NCBI GenBank assembly: GCA_949152475.1
Contig: OX424558.1
Span: 31,692,651-31,756,650 of the forward strand
Length of the DNA stretch: 64,000 bases
Direction of reading: 5' to 3'
DNA from: Terebella lapidaria
Lineage: Eukaryota > Annelida > Polychaeta > Terebellida > Terebellidae
In this document: one piece after another, positions 21,028 to 32,806 of the stretch
Layout of the letters: each line of letters starts with the position of its first letter
How positions within the stretch are numbered: the first letter of the stretch is position 1
The notes under the pieces: generated by a model
Database searches by the model: none
The model's input: the letters and a program-made list of their open reading frames with translations, nothing else
What the model was told of the DNA's origin: nothing
Program-made: the position numbers and the translations under genes

Positions 21028-22068
21028 CTACTCCATTTGGAACACCGCTTGTTGCGCCAGGGCTGGCGGTACACCATATCCGTTGGTGTTTCCGACTGAT
21101 TGTGAGATCGGAGGTCCGATCGTTGGCACAACACTTTCTGCCGGAGCAGACACAACTTGATCTTGCGACGGATCGAAGCGTGGTTGTTCTCCGGTAGTCG
21201 GCGATGGTCGGTGCGTGGTCGGCGCGGGAGCGCGTGTGTCGGAAGTCGGCGTGTCGGGGTCGCAGGGTCGGCGACTTGATGTCGAGGGTGCTTGTCGGGG
21301 TCGCGCTTGTCGCATGGTGGCGCGAGATTCCGCCATTGTGTCGCTGGGTCGTTGTTGTCGTAGCGGCGTCGCGATCCGGGTAGCGGTCGTCGTCAGGATG
21401 TCTTCGGATGTCGCTCCCGTCTGGCTGGGTCGTGTGTACTCTACCACCGTAGGCTCGGTCGGTATGCGTGAGTACATTTCTGGCGCGGGGCCGTGTTGTC
21501 TCGGCGTCATGGACGGCGCCAAGGGTCGATTGGCCGAATAAGCGTTCGGCGGGGTCGATTCCGGAACATTGTCAGACTGACAAACCCACTGTCGTATCCG
21601 AGAGTTACTTGGTGGGTGCGTAACCATTGACGTGTCTATGGTTACCGGCCGAACGTTCACTGCTAATTGTTCTGGGTCGATATCACAATCTACGCTCGCT
21701 CTTTGACGTGAGCGCGTATAGTTTCTGTCGGCAAAGTCACTTTTCTGGGTCGCTCTAGCCGGCGTGGCCGAGTACGCTCTAGCGTGCGCACGCAGAATGT
21801 CACTTACTGTATGTGACGGCGCGAGCGGGTCTTCGTCTAGGAACTCCTGCACCAGGTCGGTAGGCGGCGAAAACGATCTCAGGGACGAATGGTCGCCAAT
21901 GGAGTCGAAAAGGCCGGACGGTTGTTGCTCCTGCGACAGTGGAACTGTATCGCTCATGGCAACTGAGCGAGGGCCGGAAGGTCGGAAGGCCGGATTCGGA
22001 TTGATCGTCACTTCATCATCCGTAGGGTCGAGTGGCTCACCGCGGGAGGCTCCCGGGGCCAATGCCAT
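21028..22068 (-). CDS. ORF1: disordered N-terminal Gag-region protein
   Basis: 346 residues from ATG 22068, 64 bases after the 5' LTR. Rich in Pro, Ser, Thr, Arg and Asp; no domain recognised. It ends at TAG 21028 inside the upstream open part of the ORF2 frame. ORF2 is -1 relative to ORF1, so a ribosomal -1 shift could join them into a longer Gag. No perfect X XXY YYZ heptamer is evident; CGGAAAC near 21090 is the nearest candidate. Alternatively it is a separate protein or the two frames reflect an indel. Confidence 0.7.
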   Translation of the reverse strand: MALAPGASRGEPLDPTDDEVTINPNPAFRPSGPRSVAMSDTVPLSQEQQPSGLFDSIGDHSSLRSFSPPTDLVQEFLDEDPLAPSHTVSDILRAHARAYSATPARATQKSDFADRNYTRSRQRASVDCDIDPEQLAVNVRPVTIDTSMVTHPPSNSRIRQWVCQSDNVPESTPPNAYSANRPLAPSMTPRQHGPAPEMYSRIPTEPTVVEYTRPSQTGATSEDILTTTATRIATPLRQQRPSDTMAESRATMRQARPRQAPSTSSRRPCDPDTPTSDTRAPAPTTHRPSPTTGEQPRFDPSQDQVVSAPAESVVPTIGPPISQSVGNTNGYGVPPALAQQAVFQME

Positions 22069-22111
22069 CAATGCCGGTCAGGTCTGGGTCGATAATCCGA
22101 GACTAGCTCAG

Positions 22112-22132
22112 ATCCTGGTCGAACGGCGCCAA
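22112..22132 (-). promoter_or_regulatory. Primer-binding site
   Basis: Immediately downstream of the 5' LTR in sense: TTGGCGCCGTTCGACC. It begins with the expected TGG (complement of tRNA CCA). I could not assign the tRNA with confidence. Confidence 0.6.
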
Positions 22133-22881
22133 TGTGAAGAATATCGTTCACGGCCGATATTAAGCCGGTTTAACTGGGTCGTCGTGTGATTCAATAAGCC
22201 GGCAGTTTCAATTCAACTGTTTATTGTGGTGATAAGAGCAATGATTCAGTCACTCACAATCAGGGCCGCACTCTCACCTACGTCGGGTGATATCCCAGTC
22301 GAATATAATCCTATTATAGTCCTTTATATATCTTGCACATATATCCAATGGTTTTTATATCACTTGTATTCAGTTCGTATATTAATTTCGACAGTCTTCA
22401 CAGGAGCTTTTGTTTATACGTCCTGTCACTGGGATTTACACTACTCTTCTGCGCAGAAGACCGGGGCCGAGGGACCATGTGGCTGTGTAATTTCCCGCCA
22501 AGTGTAAGCGGTGTTGTGATAGGTTGAATGTGTGGTGCAATGCGCTGATGTCACCGGGAAAGTGGGTTTCCCCGGCTCGTGTCAATACTTGTAATGCCTG
22601 TATCTGTGCACGTGATGTATGGAGTATGTGTGTCAAGTTCTATGTTTAGAAGTCAGTGCATGTGAAGGTCAAGGTCGAGTAAACGGGGCCGAGTGTACTG
22701 AGCTAGCGGGGCCGCAGGTGCGTGGTTTGACCTGTGTATGTAACCATGACTACATGGAGTTTATGCTTGTGATCGTATAGTGTGTACTTGTCCTGTATGT
22801 AAGTCATGTAGAATGAATGTTTGTTGTGGAAATGTGTAGTGCGCGGGAGGGACGGGAGTAACAGTCGCTAAAATTACTACA
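22133..22881 (-). repeat. 5' LTR (749 bp)
   Basis: Identical to the 3' LTR except for an additional 10-bp block (gtaatgcctg on the plus strand, near 22591-22600). Contains TATAAAAA (22352-22359) and AATAAA (22220-22225) in sense. Confidence 0.95.
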
Positions 22882-22885
22882 ATAA
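22882..22885. repeat. Target-site duplication ATAA (right)
   Basis: Matches ATAA at 9469-9472. Removing the element restores a short intron of about 140 bp between exons 3 and 4 of the transposase gene. Confidence 0.85.
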
Positions 22886-23012
22886 GGATATATTTGCAGT
22901 GCCCAAAAAGTACCCCGGTACTGTAGGAACTGCTAGAGCTATTCCATATGCACATATTCTGTACAAAAAAAACATGCACACCTGTTTCCCACAATCACCA
23001 AAATATACTCAC

Positions 23013-23105
23013 ACTACTCACTACAGGTGCAAGATCCTCATCTGAGCTCTCATCCTCTGGATCTGAGGGCCTCTGTCGCTTGATCATAGGAACTGGGACT
23101 TTAGG
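23013..23105 (-). CDS. Exon 3: acidic linker of THAP transposase
   Basis: Acceptor TTTTAATTTTAG before 23105. It reads KVPVPMIKRQRPSDPEDESS and on to an acidic end; phase 0 in. Two overlapping donors are possible (GTGAGT after 23013 or after 23022). Either keeps phase 0 into the coiled-coil exon at 9459, across the 13-kb insertion. Confidence 0.8.
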
Positions 23106-23239
23106 CTAAAATTAAAAGAAAAATTAATGTGTGTATTTGTGTTATAAATACAATACATACAAGAACACCACAGTACAAAAGGTTAGGATATTGTTGGCAA
23201 GATGGGCAATGATTAGTTAAAGCCTAACTAGAGTGAAAA

Positions 23240-24435
23240 AATAACTTATTTTAGTTTAGTGTCAATATGATCCATGAAGCAACTATCTTCATGCACAAAT
23301 TCTCCTGTAATAAACTACCTTTATCTTTTGCAGGCACTTTCCAATACAACCATGAAATAAACTGTAGTTACACTACAAGGCAGTCAAACCTGATTTATAT
23401 TAAAAAATGCAACTCAAACTTTGCTAGCAAACAGCCTCTTTTTAATTTTCCCAAAATTTGGAATGAATGGACCACCAAGCTAGATAATATACCTTTCAAA
23501 AGCACAATTAAACACAAGGTTAAATCCCTGCTACTATCTGAATATTCCCAAAATGTTAAGTGCAACAACCCACTCTGCAATGATTGTACATCATAATGTT
23601 CCCAATGTTTTTACACCTTGCATTATGACGCTTCTCTCGACCTGGCTCCGCCAAAAAACGTAAACAAAATTTGGATGCCTTCACGACCCGGCTACTACCC
23701 ATCTGTCTGGCCCACGACGTGCCGGCCCTGCCCTGCACGCAACACACCCCCCAGTTTTTTACCTTTTGTCGTGGTTTTTCGTCCGTCTGTTGTCTGTCCG
23801 TCCACATGTTTATCTTTGGAGCTCTAGACCAACTTCTATCATTTTTTTAAAAAAAAGTATTAGAATACCATAATAGAATACAACACGGATCTATATATAC
23901 CTTGATTTGTTGATGTCATAATATGTATATATTTACATGTATATATTGATATAGTCGAGTTATTGCCACATTCGATGATATGTGGTAATTAATATATTTG
24001 ATAATCGATTTTCAATATAGTATTAATATATAATATTCGATCTTTGATGACCTGGATAGGTCTACACATGGTAATTTTGGTCTACTGGGTTGTCTTTTCT
24101 GACCAGACTGTCCTGCACTACACTTTTCTCCGGTAACCTTTCCTATAGCTCTAGGGCTAGCTTTTAATTTGTGTTTTTGTTCTTTTTTTATCAATTATCA
24201 TGTCAAATATAAAATTAATATCATTAAATTCATTTAAGGGCCAAATGTAAAAACAGCATCCAGCTATTTTGGTCCCCTAGTTTTCATAAAGTTAATACTA
24301 ATACTATACCAAATACTCGAATACCTTATATCATTTATTTCTCTCCTCAAATAATTGTGCATTTTATGTATCATATTGTATATTGAATGATTTATATATG
24401 AAAACTGGAAATAAATTACTTATTTACTTACTTAC
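23240..24435 (+). mobile_element. 5'-truncated LINE fragment
   Basis: The ORF at 23267-23596 ends with a pattern typical of the C-terminus of LINE reverse transcriptases: YTTRQSNLIYIKKC, then FPKIWNEW and a KHKVKSLLL helix. A non-coding 3' segment follows and the copy ends near a short tandem tail (ttacttatttacttacttac, about 24416-24435). Plus orientation inside intron 2 of the THAP gene, opposite to the gene. No RT catalytic core remains, so it is dead on arrival. Confidence 0.6.
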
Positions 24436-24457
24436 TATCAAAGACGGAAGTCTGCGG

Positions 24458-25227
24458 ATCATTTCTGTTTTTACAAAAATGAAATATCTTGAATAGTCAC
24501 TATTTTACGGAGGTTTGTTTATGACATGTCCTGTTGACCTTTCGATGTCATATGCAAATATGCAAATGAGCAATGATGACGTCATATGAGTCACTGAAAG
24601 ATAATGAGCTTATTGAAACCAGTACTGCATAATATTGAAGAGCATGAAAATAATTTTTGTTCCACATAATGACTCCATACAGAAAATATTGATATTTTGA
24701 ATAAATTTTGTTGGTGTCATGGCAACCAGAGCCAGAATATGGCACATAGGAACCACGTTGCTATGGAGATTTTGTTGCTAACCACCGATGATTCCACATT
24801 ATTAGGACCTCAACTTTTGTTACAGTATGGTCCTTTGTGAAAATGTTAAAAGAAAGTAGCACTTTCACATGTCCTAACAGTTCAATTGTCCATAGCAACC
24901 CATCTAACAACTGGTTGCTAAGGGGCGCTAGCTCTGATTGTGTAGCCTTGACAACATGCTGGCATAACATAAGACTGACTATGCATTACCACAAAACATA
25001 TCAGTCTCTATAGGAACCTTTATCTACATTATAACCCTTGCATAAATGAGGTTTAGATAGCTAATTATAGTACTTGACTCATATGACGTCATGAATATCT
25101 AATTATAATAATTAATGAGGTCCTGCAAATTGCTGATAGATTGGAAAAAAGTAATTCATGAAAATAGAAATATCTCAGGTTTTGATTGAGATTTTCAAGT
25201 TCTGTAAAAACCAAAATGATCAGGGAA
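24458..25227. repeat. Long imperfect inverted repeat
   Basis: The left edge (gatcatttctgtttttaca) and an inner block (tgacgtcatatgagtca near 24580) recur inverted near 25205-25227 and 25073-25093. The arms have diverged. A fold-back or old TIR element in intron 2 is likely. Confidence 0.5.
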
Positions 25228-25304
25228 ACCATCTCCACGGTATAAGAACATAAAAATGATACACTCTAGTTAGACTTTAAAACATGTTTATATGTCTTTA
25301 CTGT

Positions 25305-25416
25305 ACACTAGTACCATGAGGGAGCAATAGTAGATTCTAATGTCGATATGGGCAAATATTGGTGCCACTGATCAGCACCAAAATTCTACTGTTGCTCCTA
25401 TCATGGCACTAGTGTA
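25305..25416. repeat. Fold-back hairpin
   Basis: cactagtaccatgagggagcaatag pairs imperfectly with ttgctcctatcatggcactagtg around a central spacer. MITE-like. Confidence 0.6.
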
Positions 25417-25451
25417 ATGTATATACATGCCAAAATATTATATGATCATAC

Positions 25452-25662
25452 CTGTAGATGCTGGGGAAAACTGAACACAGAAGGGACACTGTTTTCTCGT
25501 AACCGGGTTGTTTGTCCTGTCTTGTCAAAATCCGTCTCAACGAAATGATCAGAACACAACACATGATGATTACTACATGTAGGCATCCAGACACCACCTT
25601 TCCCATCTGAACGCTTCAGCGCTACAGCCCACAACCTTCGCCTTTCCTGTTGTTTTGGGAAG
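25452..25662 (-). CDS. Exon 2: C-terminal half of THAP domain
   Basis: Acceptor TTTCGTTTTAG, donor CTACAG/GTATGA, phase 0 out. It encodes the FPK...RRRLWAVALKR helix, then the LCSDHF zinc ligands (Cys, His) and the VPSVFSFP end that defines THAP domains (AVPTIF-type box). Joins exon 1. Confidence 0.9.
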
Positions 25663-26254
25663 CTAAAACGAAATAGAAATAAATCTAACTGTGAATACAT
25701 TGATAGATAGGTAGCCTACTGTCAGATAGGAATTTTGGCAAAATATTTACATGAGTATAATTGATAAATAAATGTACGAGTAACATGGACTGATATATCG
25801 GCGGTAAGTTTGTTGTCCTGTACTGATAAAATTTTGATGTGTGTGTGGTGGTGGTGGGGGGATTGGGCAAGCAGGATACAGTGTGCAGATTTTGATAAAT
25901 CTCCAGCTATGTACACAATAATATTATACCAGTATACCACGTACTAGTAACCTGCTTGAATTAAAAACTTGTCAACGAAATGTTGACCAATATTCAAATC
26001 TTTCTAGATTTCTAAATGTCAGCATTGGTTATATACCCATACATTTGATACTGAACAACATCTGCACACAGTTTATCACCCACAAATCAAAACCAAAACC
26101 ACGGTAAATATTATTGGGCCTATCTCATGAGTGATATGGCCCACTCAATACGGAGTTCGTCGCCAACTAACCGAATTATCGCCCAACTTGAAACGCGACA
26201 CAGAGTAGTTTCACATGTTTTTATATGCACGTCAAATCTGAAACAGATCTCCAC

Positions 26255-26346
26255 TTACGAATAAAATGTGTGATTTTGCATTCTGGTGCTGTAGTTTTGC
26301 CATTTCGTCGATTCGTACAGCCAATCGCAGCGCAGTGGGCTGGCAT
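26255..26346 (-). CDS. Exon 1: N-terminal half of THAP domain
   Basis: ATG at 26346 gives MPAHCAAIGCTNRR then KITHFIR, the CxxxxC start of a THAP domain. Two donors are possible. The stronger GTAAGT (exon end 26259) gives the wrong phase for exon 2; the weaker GTGGAG (exon end 26255) gives an in-frame join continuing into NFPKQQERRR. I chose the latter on frame. Confidence 0.75.
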
Positions 26347-26406
26347 CGCACTGTTGACAAGGTTGCCCCGTCCAAGATGGCGGACCGCTTTGCGTATCTG
26401 TGCCAC

Positions 26407-28776
26407 TGTATGTCGCCTCTATCCTTATTTAGCTCATTGGTTGTAATATTCATTGCGTGCTTTGCTTTTTTCATGCTAAATAGCCAGTCGTTTGTTTGTT
26501 TGTTTTTTTATATTTCTCATTTCTTGTTTCAATTCATCAATATCAAAGAGCCGAAATTACTCAAATGTTAATGACAAAACAAGTCGCAAGGATTTATTGT
26601 GCAAAAGCTTCGTTTACGAATGAAATGTTTGCAATGCATAAATGATAAAATGTGACGTCATCCCACCGATTCCGAGCCAGCAGCACCCACATTGCCCGAC
26701 TATTCGTACATGTGTACAGTCACAACGCCCACGACTGGAAAGAATGACATCAGAGTGACATCAATAGAAACTTCCGGTGGGACAAGGTGAGTCGTTGGTG
26801 AATGCCAATGTCAACCAAATTCTGAGTGAGATTGATCTCAGCAGAGCCTCCCAGGTACTGGATTTTGACTCGAATGACATATCTAATTTATTATGACATT
26901 CTGGAGATGTTTTCATTAATCAGCAACCCAATAACATATAAGCCTGTAAACAGTAAACAACACAGAATGCGTCGATACGACTTTATCAAACAACGGTGTG
27001 TACATAGTATAACACAATATTCATGTATTCAACATTGTAATGAAAGTCTCATGTAGGACTGTAGTTGTTTCACCTGTTTTGAAAGTACTATTCCCGAGTG
27101 CACATGATATGGACGGAGATATCATGGTAACAAATACGTTCGATACAATGAAACACAGACATGTCCTAAGTAAACTGCCCTGCCAGTAAAAGTGTGCGTG
27201 ACAGATATCATGTTTAAAATGAAACTGTCAGAATCCGACGAACCGTTCGACAGTGCTGATGGCGCACCAGTCCAGAGCGACATTGCGATGTTCGAATTGA
27301 TGAAATCATCGAAACGTGTGGCAGTTTTATATTTAGATTTTAGATCTCGAGTATTAGCCCGAGGCCGAAGGCCGAATGCAAATGCCGGGATCAAGGACAA
27401 ATATCGGGGCACATGCTGGAAAAACCAGGTGATGTTGTGTTTATTATATACCGTGAAAAGAGTGACGGAAACCCTAATAGGACATGTGCATGTGTTGTTA
27501 TGGCAAACGTCATTCGATGCGCATGAGCGATCGTTGAAAGCGGGCAGGATACTGGCCAGTATTTGCCTGCTGAGCGTTGTTATCGTACAGGGCACAGTGT
27601 TATGCGGACGAATAACATCGCAGGTATATAATAATGTCTCATATCTGCTTGAATACGATTGGAACTCAGATGGTGTATATATGCCAGTCCATGCGGAACG
27701 TGTGCATCATCATTATCATCATCCCCTCATCATCATCATCATTTAGGAATCGAGTAATACAACATAAATTGTAACAAGTTTCATATAAACAACAGAGTTG
27801 ATTCCAGAAAGAGTCTGTATGGCCTATAGGCTGTGATTCCTCATAAGATGTACATTCAATAAGACAGAATAAAAGTTCGGGACCCAGGACCCCTCCCACC
27901 CTACGTCACCCACACCCAAACATAAAAATGTCCATCACACACTAAACACATTTGAAATATACCAATACACCGTTGAAAAAAAATATTTAGAAAAGATGGG
28001 AAATAACACACACCTACATACACAAGTACACCTACATACATAAGTACACACTGCTTGTCAGCGTAAGCCCTTTAGGTAATCGAGCACTGAAAACTCACTT
28101 TTTATTATTTTCTGTTGGATCGTGAAACAATTCTTCACAAATATTTAGAACCCAGATGACAACTTTCACCTTTTCAACATTAAGTGACTTCATATGTAAG
28201 GTAACTGAAGGATACATAGTGCTGGATTTGCAGAATGTGAATGATATTCTTCCTAAATAAGGTTATGATTCAAGCGAAGCATTATGATTCTGGTTATTAG
28301 TGCTCAGTGAAAATCTCAATTTTGAAAAATCTCGATCTCATTCGTCAGAAACTCACACAAAAAAGTCGTTGGATCTGGAGACTATGATTGTGTCCTTAAA
28401 ACGCCCAGAATCAACCAGATGACATCTACGCCTAATCAGCTTCTGGGGCCCTGGGTGGGCCCAGACCCCACGCATATGGGCTAGGACTCTCTCCTGTAAT
28501 ACATGACCTTGCATGATTTCTGCTTACTAAACGAAAAGAAAATTGGCTCTCAGAAAGTAATGTGCGCAACTTGTTTTTAAATAACGAGTAATGCACGGGG
28601 ATTTTAAGTGACGCATGTGCCTAGCCAGAACCATAATACTTTTTGGCTTAATCTTTTCGGGTGATAAACCAAACTCCATCCCGAGGTGTCTTGATCTCAA
28701 AATGCCCAAATATCTGCCGCTACTCAGATAAACGCGAATATTTCACAATATGCAAGTGTCATCATTTGCATAACAT
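26407..28776. other. Intergenic; one unassigned ORF
   Basis: No recognised gene. A plus-strand ORF from ATG 27210 to 27746 (about 178 residues) has a short hydrophobic stretch (LASICLLSVVIV) and ends in a His/Ile low-complexity tail over a tcatcatca repeat. A palindromic gcccgaggccgaaggcc motif lies within it. I regard it as probably non-coding. Confidence 0.4.
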
Positions 28777-31700
28777 CTAAATTAGCATGGCGTCGAACTT
28801 GACTGAAACGATGTAGCCATTCGCCTGGCCAATGACTGTCCACCACTGGACGAAGGAAAACATCTCACAGACGCCTCCAGTGCTCAGCCAGTTGACCCCA
28901 AGACAGTGAGGTTCAGCGGCACAGAGTCGTCGGCAGGAGGCCCCAGACTTGACATCTGATGTCACGGAGAGCACCCCGGCCACCACACGACTGTCTGTTG
29001 CAGCATCTGCGAAACTGACGTGGTAATGTCTCCACATCCTCATGCCTGTCAGATTGGAAACTTAAGACATGTACATATGACCAACGAATGTCATAGTATT
29101 GCTCTACCCCTTTATCGAATATGGCCTGCCCACATTGAAAGAAAATGTCGTTCTGGTGAACTGGCATGATTATTACCAAGGTAGCTGTCGTGCACAGCTG
29201 CGACGAATACTTGATGCTTGTATTCAGACCAGAAGAGGAACTCATCTACATAGCCATGGAAAAATGTATCACTGCCACTGTATTTATTCTCCTGACCAAT
29301 TAGATAGTTGTCGTAAGATGTGACGAATTCAGTGTATACAGCAGTCGGTGCTGGTGCTGTATCCACCGAGAGACCATTCACATACACCTGAGAAATTAGG
29401 AAATTGTTGTGAATACGAGGAACAGAACAGAACCTATACCGTAATGTTATATATATATTTGGAACATACAACCATCAATTGTTGCTGACCGAGAGTCCTT
29501 GACTTTCCTCCCAGGTCATGAGCAGGTGGTACCATGTGTCGACAACTACGAAACCTGCGACCATCTGCACCGACCACGATCGGGTCCTAGCTTTCACACT
29601 GACGCCCATCTCGCCAGTCGGTCTGACGTAGGCAGCCACACCATAGGACGATGAAGTGTGACCTCCATTTGTGAGAATGTAATCCTCCGAACCGTCAGCA
29701 GGTAGGTCAGTGATTTTGAACCACAGAGAAAGTGTGAGTCCTTGCGGGCAGAGATCCGGCAGATAGAAGCAGGAGGACCTCGTGTCGCCTAGCAACAGTG
29801 CTGACTGTCCATCCAAGTGGACACCAGAGCCAACCACGCCCTCGCCCTCAGTTGGCTGACCCATGAAAGTGTCCACCGTGCTGGTACCTCCAGTTGTGGT
29901 GCTTGCTCCCACACTTGACATTGGCAGGTACACATCGGCTGGAATAGAATTGACTGGTCAATATATTGTCCGGCTGATTATCAATGTCCAGTTTTCAATG
30001 CATGTACACGACACTGTGGCTAAATTGCATTGTACTACTAGAGAGGGGACACTAACACGTCCGGTATCTTCGATTGTTTTCAAATTATGGTAGCAGAAAC
30101 AAGTTTCATTTTCGCATTAGAGTTAATCAGAACAGATTATACTTCTCCGTACTACTCGAACAGGTAAGTGTTTTTGATGTGACATAATTTCAACATCAGG
30201 AGAGGCTACCCCCTTCGTCATTGCTTCAGCATTTTCAGATTTTGACGCCCCCTTTTTGTGATGATGGCATATACGTATTCTGAAAACTCATATTTTCAAT
30301 GCAAGGCTCAACTGGAACTCTCATGCCCTGCTTTTAAGAGCAGCAGATATACTTTTGTCATGGTTAAATGATTCCTGTCATGGTAGAAATTTTTGTGTCG
30401 CAGCAGGAATATTTATGTACCTTATGTATAAAATTAATTCTTTTCGTAACTCTGGAACAACTAGAAAAAAACAAGTTAGAAAACCTGTAAACAATTATGT
30501 CACTTCGGAGCCTCCGTAGTCTGCAACTTACAATTTACTTGAGCCCAGATTCCATAGTCTTTCAAGTTTGGGGACTCGTAAATGTGTTACTCAAACTCCT
30601 TCAAGGCAGATACGAGATATATGAATTTCATCGTTCACTGTATTTACTTTCTGAAGTGATTATATCTCTAAGAAAGCTTATCCATAAATGGATTAAGCAT
30701 CATTCTCTTCATCTGCCGAATATGCTCAATACCTTCTTGAAATAACAAATATCTGTGTGAATACAGATACAATGTTTATGCATGACGTATTCCCGTCATC
30801 ATTATCGTATCATCGATTATGCTGGTATTATTCATGCTAGTGAAAATGAATGCAGACATTCATACCCATGCTCATGCAACTATTTTCGTATTTTCATTTA
30901 TAAGGGCATATTCCTCTCCGATGCTTACATACTGCACTGAAACAGACTGCATGCTTTTGTCACTGCGAATTGCACAATGTTAATTATGTTGTAACGGTAG
31001 ATTACATCTAATGTACTAAAGTATGGATTATTGTATTGGTATTATCTTGTTGCATAATTGATAAGGCCCTCACAGACGTTGAGTGCGGCCTGCTAGCCAA
31101 AGCATGTGATGTGAACAATTTTGTGCCAGTGACAAATCTGAGTGTCTACTATATGTGCTCACATAAGCATGAGCTTGGGTATGAACTATGAACGACTGCA
31201 TTGTTACATTTTATCTCATTTTATCTGATTCCTCAATATATATCTGACAATAAATATCTACTGCAGGTCGTCTGCATAAGTATGCCTAAGAATGGGATTG
31301 TATATGAAGTGATTATATAACTAGCTGTTGCAAAATTAATATGGAAGATATTAATATGTCGTGGTCTTATGGTGCCAAAGTGTTCAGAACCAATCTGATG
31401 TATAGAAAATATGTTGACCATATGTTATGATCAAGTGTTATCCTTGTTGAAAGTTTAAAACACACACAATATCAAATTATGTACCAGCATTATGAAATTA
31501 TAAAACATGATTTCGAAATCACAGAATATAGGCCTAGGCAGTATTTTGCCATGCATGGTGGTCTGAGACAACTCTTCCTCTAAACGACTGCCATTTATTT
31601 CGTGCATCACCATTCAAGTGTTAACTGCAAACAGAAGAAAGCAAAGCATATTTTGCCTGAGCCCATAATCGATCGACACCCTTTCCTCGAATCGACCACT

Positions 31701-32806
31701 GAAGCAAGCGTTTTTGGTTGGCTCACTTACCGACCAACCGGAAGGTTTCACTGTAATCATAATTCTAAGCATTTTACGGGGGCGGTCGCAAATGAAGATT
31801 TATTTAGGGCAAAAAACCCATTTGTAATACTATTATGTAGTTTTAAGCTGTGCCAAATGAAAGATGCAAGATACGGTTCGCTATTTATTTATATGTACCA
31901 CGGTTCACAGTTTGTAGGCAATGAAACAGAATACACATCACAAAGGTACATAAGGTGGTATAATGCATGATTTAAAAACACAAGTTACTGAACAAATTTC
32001 GACAAAATGGCCACCAAAGTAAGAATGACCAATTGACCTTTCAAGGTCAAATTCAAGGCCACTACACAGAGCATCATAATTATGTGACTTCCCACTTGAG
32101 AGTGCCAATATCAAACCTCTATCTTCAAAAAAAGTACCGAATGTTTTTCAAAGCAAGCGATTTGTCTGGCTGGAAATGTATCAAAACGATTTTTTTCCGA
32201 CCCATCAAGAAATCATATTGACCGACACAGGAATCGACCAATCAACTTATAAACGTCACACAAGTACATAACTTTCGTATAAATTAGAAAAAAAGGCTCT
32301 CAAGTTAGAAAAAATGGGCGTCCGAATTGGGCATTTTTCTTGTAGGTCCGGTAACAGGTGCGGTAACCTAAAATAGATAACACAGCCGAGGGTATGATTT
32401 TACATTCGTTGATCTTCTCGCTACCGGCCGAGGATTAGCGCTTGTGTTCTTCATACCGTACGGCTGTTTGAAACATGTTCCAGATTTACCCGACATATAT
32501 GGGTAACCATAACCATGAACATCCTATATAGAAACGGAATTAACTCGAACGGAGTAAATGTATATTGTTTTAAACGGTTGCAGCTTAGGTAGACATTTTT
32601 ATTTGAAATACACCCACAAGGATTTCGGTTTTTCCCCTAATCGAAATAAATATGTTATCACTATTTGCAAATGACTTACCGTCGAATGGTTGGTTTGGCA
32701 GCTGGTGAGATAAAACGGCATCCGTTATTAAATAAGTAACAAATAACTTCAATAAAATTGTATGCCCGATGACAATCATTTTCAAGAGGTGATCGTGGTG
32801 ATTCAT
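28777..32806 (-). CDS. Secreted LamG-like plus PAN/apple-like protein, copy A
   Basis: Four exons: 1 at 32680-32806 (donor GACG/GTAAGT), 2 at 29490-29938, 3 at 29177-29387, 4 at 28777-29060; phases 1-0-1 all agree. Exon 1 encodes a signal peptide (hydrophobic core ILLKLFVTYLITDAVLS) and the mature start HQLPNQPFDG. Exons 2-3 encode a concanavalin/LamG-like jelly roll of roughly 210 residues: VHLDGQSALLLGD, LTLSLWFKI, WYHLLMTWE, VYVNGL, YLIGQEN, VDEFLFWSEY. Exon 4 encodes a PAN/apple-like module with four clustered cysteines (CRRLCAAEPHCLG...CEMF). The start may be ATG 32806 or 32779. Likely an extracellular carbohydrate or ligand-binding protein (inferred from domains). No break found. Its paralogue lies at 38630-41088. 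Confidence 0.8.
29939..32679 (-). other. Intron 1 of copy A
   Basis: 2.7-kb intron of AT-rich sequence with no convincing gene. Short ORFs on both strands (for example 31602-31970 plus) have no recognisable domain. Confidence 0.55.

Larger units (their letters stand above)
9473..22881 (-). mobile_element. Full-length Ty3/gypsy-type LTR retrotransposon
   Basis: A 13.4-kb element in minus orientation, bounded by LTRs with TG...CA ends (22133-22881 is the 5' LTR, 9473-10211 the 3' LTR) and ATAA duplications. Order in sense: 5' LTR, primer-binding site, ORF1, ORF2 (Gag), Pol, a 1.45-kb spacer, ORF4, polypurine tract, 3' LTR. Pol domain order (protease, RT, RNase H, integrase) places it in Ty3/gypsy. 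The LTRs match base for base apart from one 10-bp indel, and the long ORFs are open, so insertion is recent and the element may still be competent. GC content is clearly above the flanks. Confidence 0.95.
4602..26346 (-). pseudogene. THAP-domain P-element-type transposase gene, decayed 3' end
   Basis: A 12-exon gene can be traced on the minus strand. It encodes an N-terminal THAP zinc-coordinating DNA-binding domain (exons 1-2), an acidic linker (3), a coiled coil (4) and a P-element/THAP9-like RNase H-fold transposase core (5-12). Recognisable core blocks are the start region FALTLHLYS, the second-aspartate block ITMDGHATN, CHMLKLVRN, the third-aspartate block YKFSQDHLEL, GGWNNDPT, YIAGFVVRK and RDRGGLVTPS. 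Splice phases agree for exons 2-9; the exon 1-2 join needs a weak donor. The 3' part is broken by TGA at 6563, TAG at 5733-5735 with a frame change in exon 11, TAA at 5209-5211, and a frameshift near 5126. The family cuts and pastes DNA or is domesticated (human THAP9). I infer a dead or dying copy. Intron 3 holds a 13.4-kb LTR element; intron 2 holds a LINE fragment. I did not find terminal inverted repeats. Confidence 0.85.
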
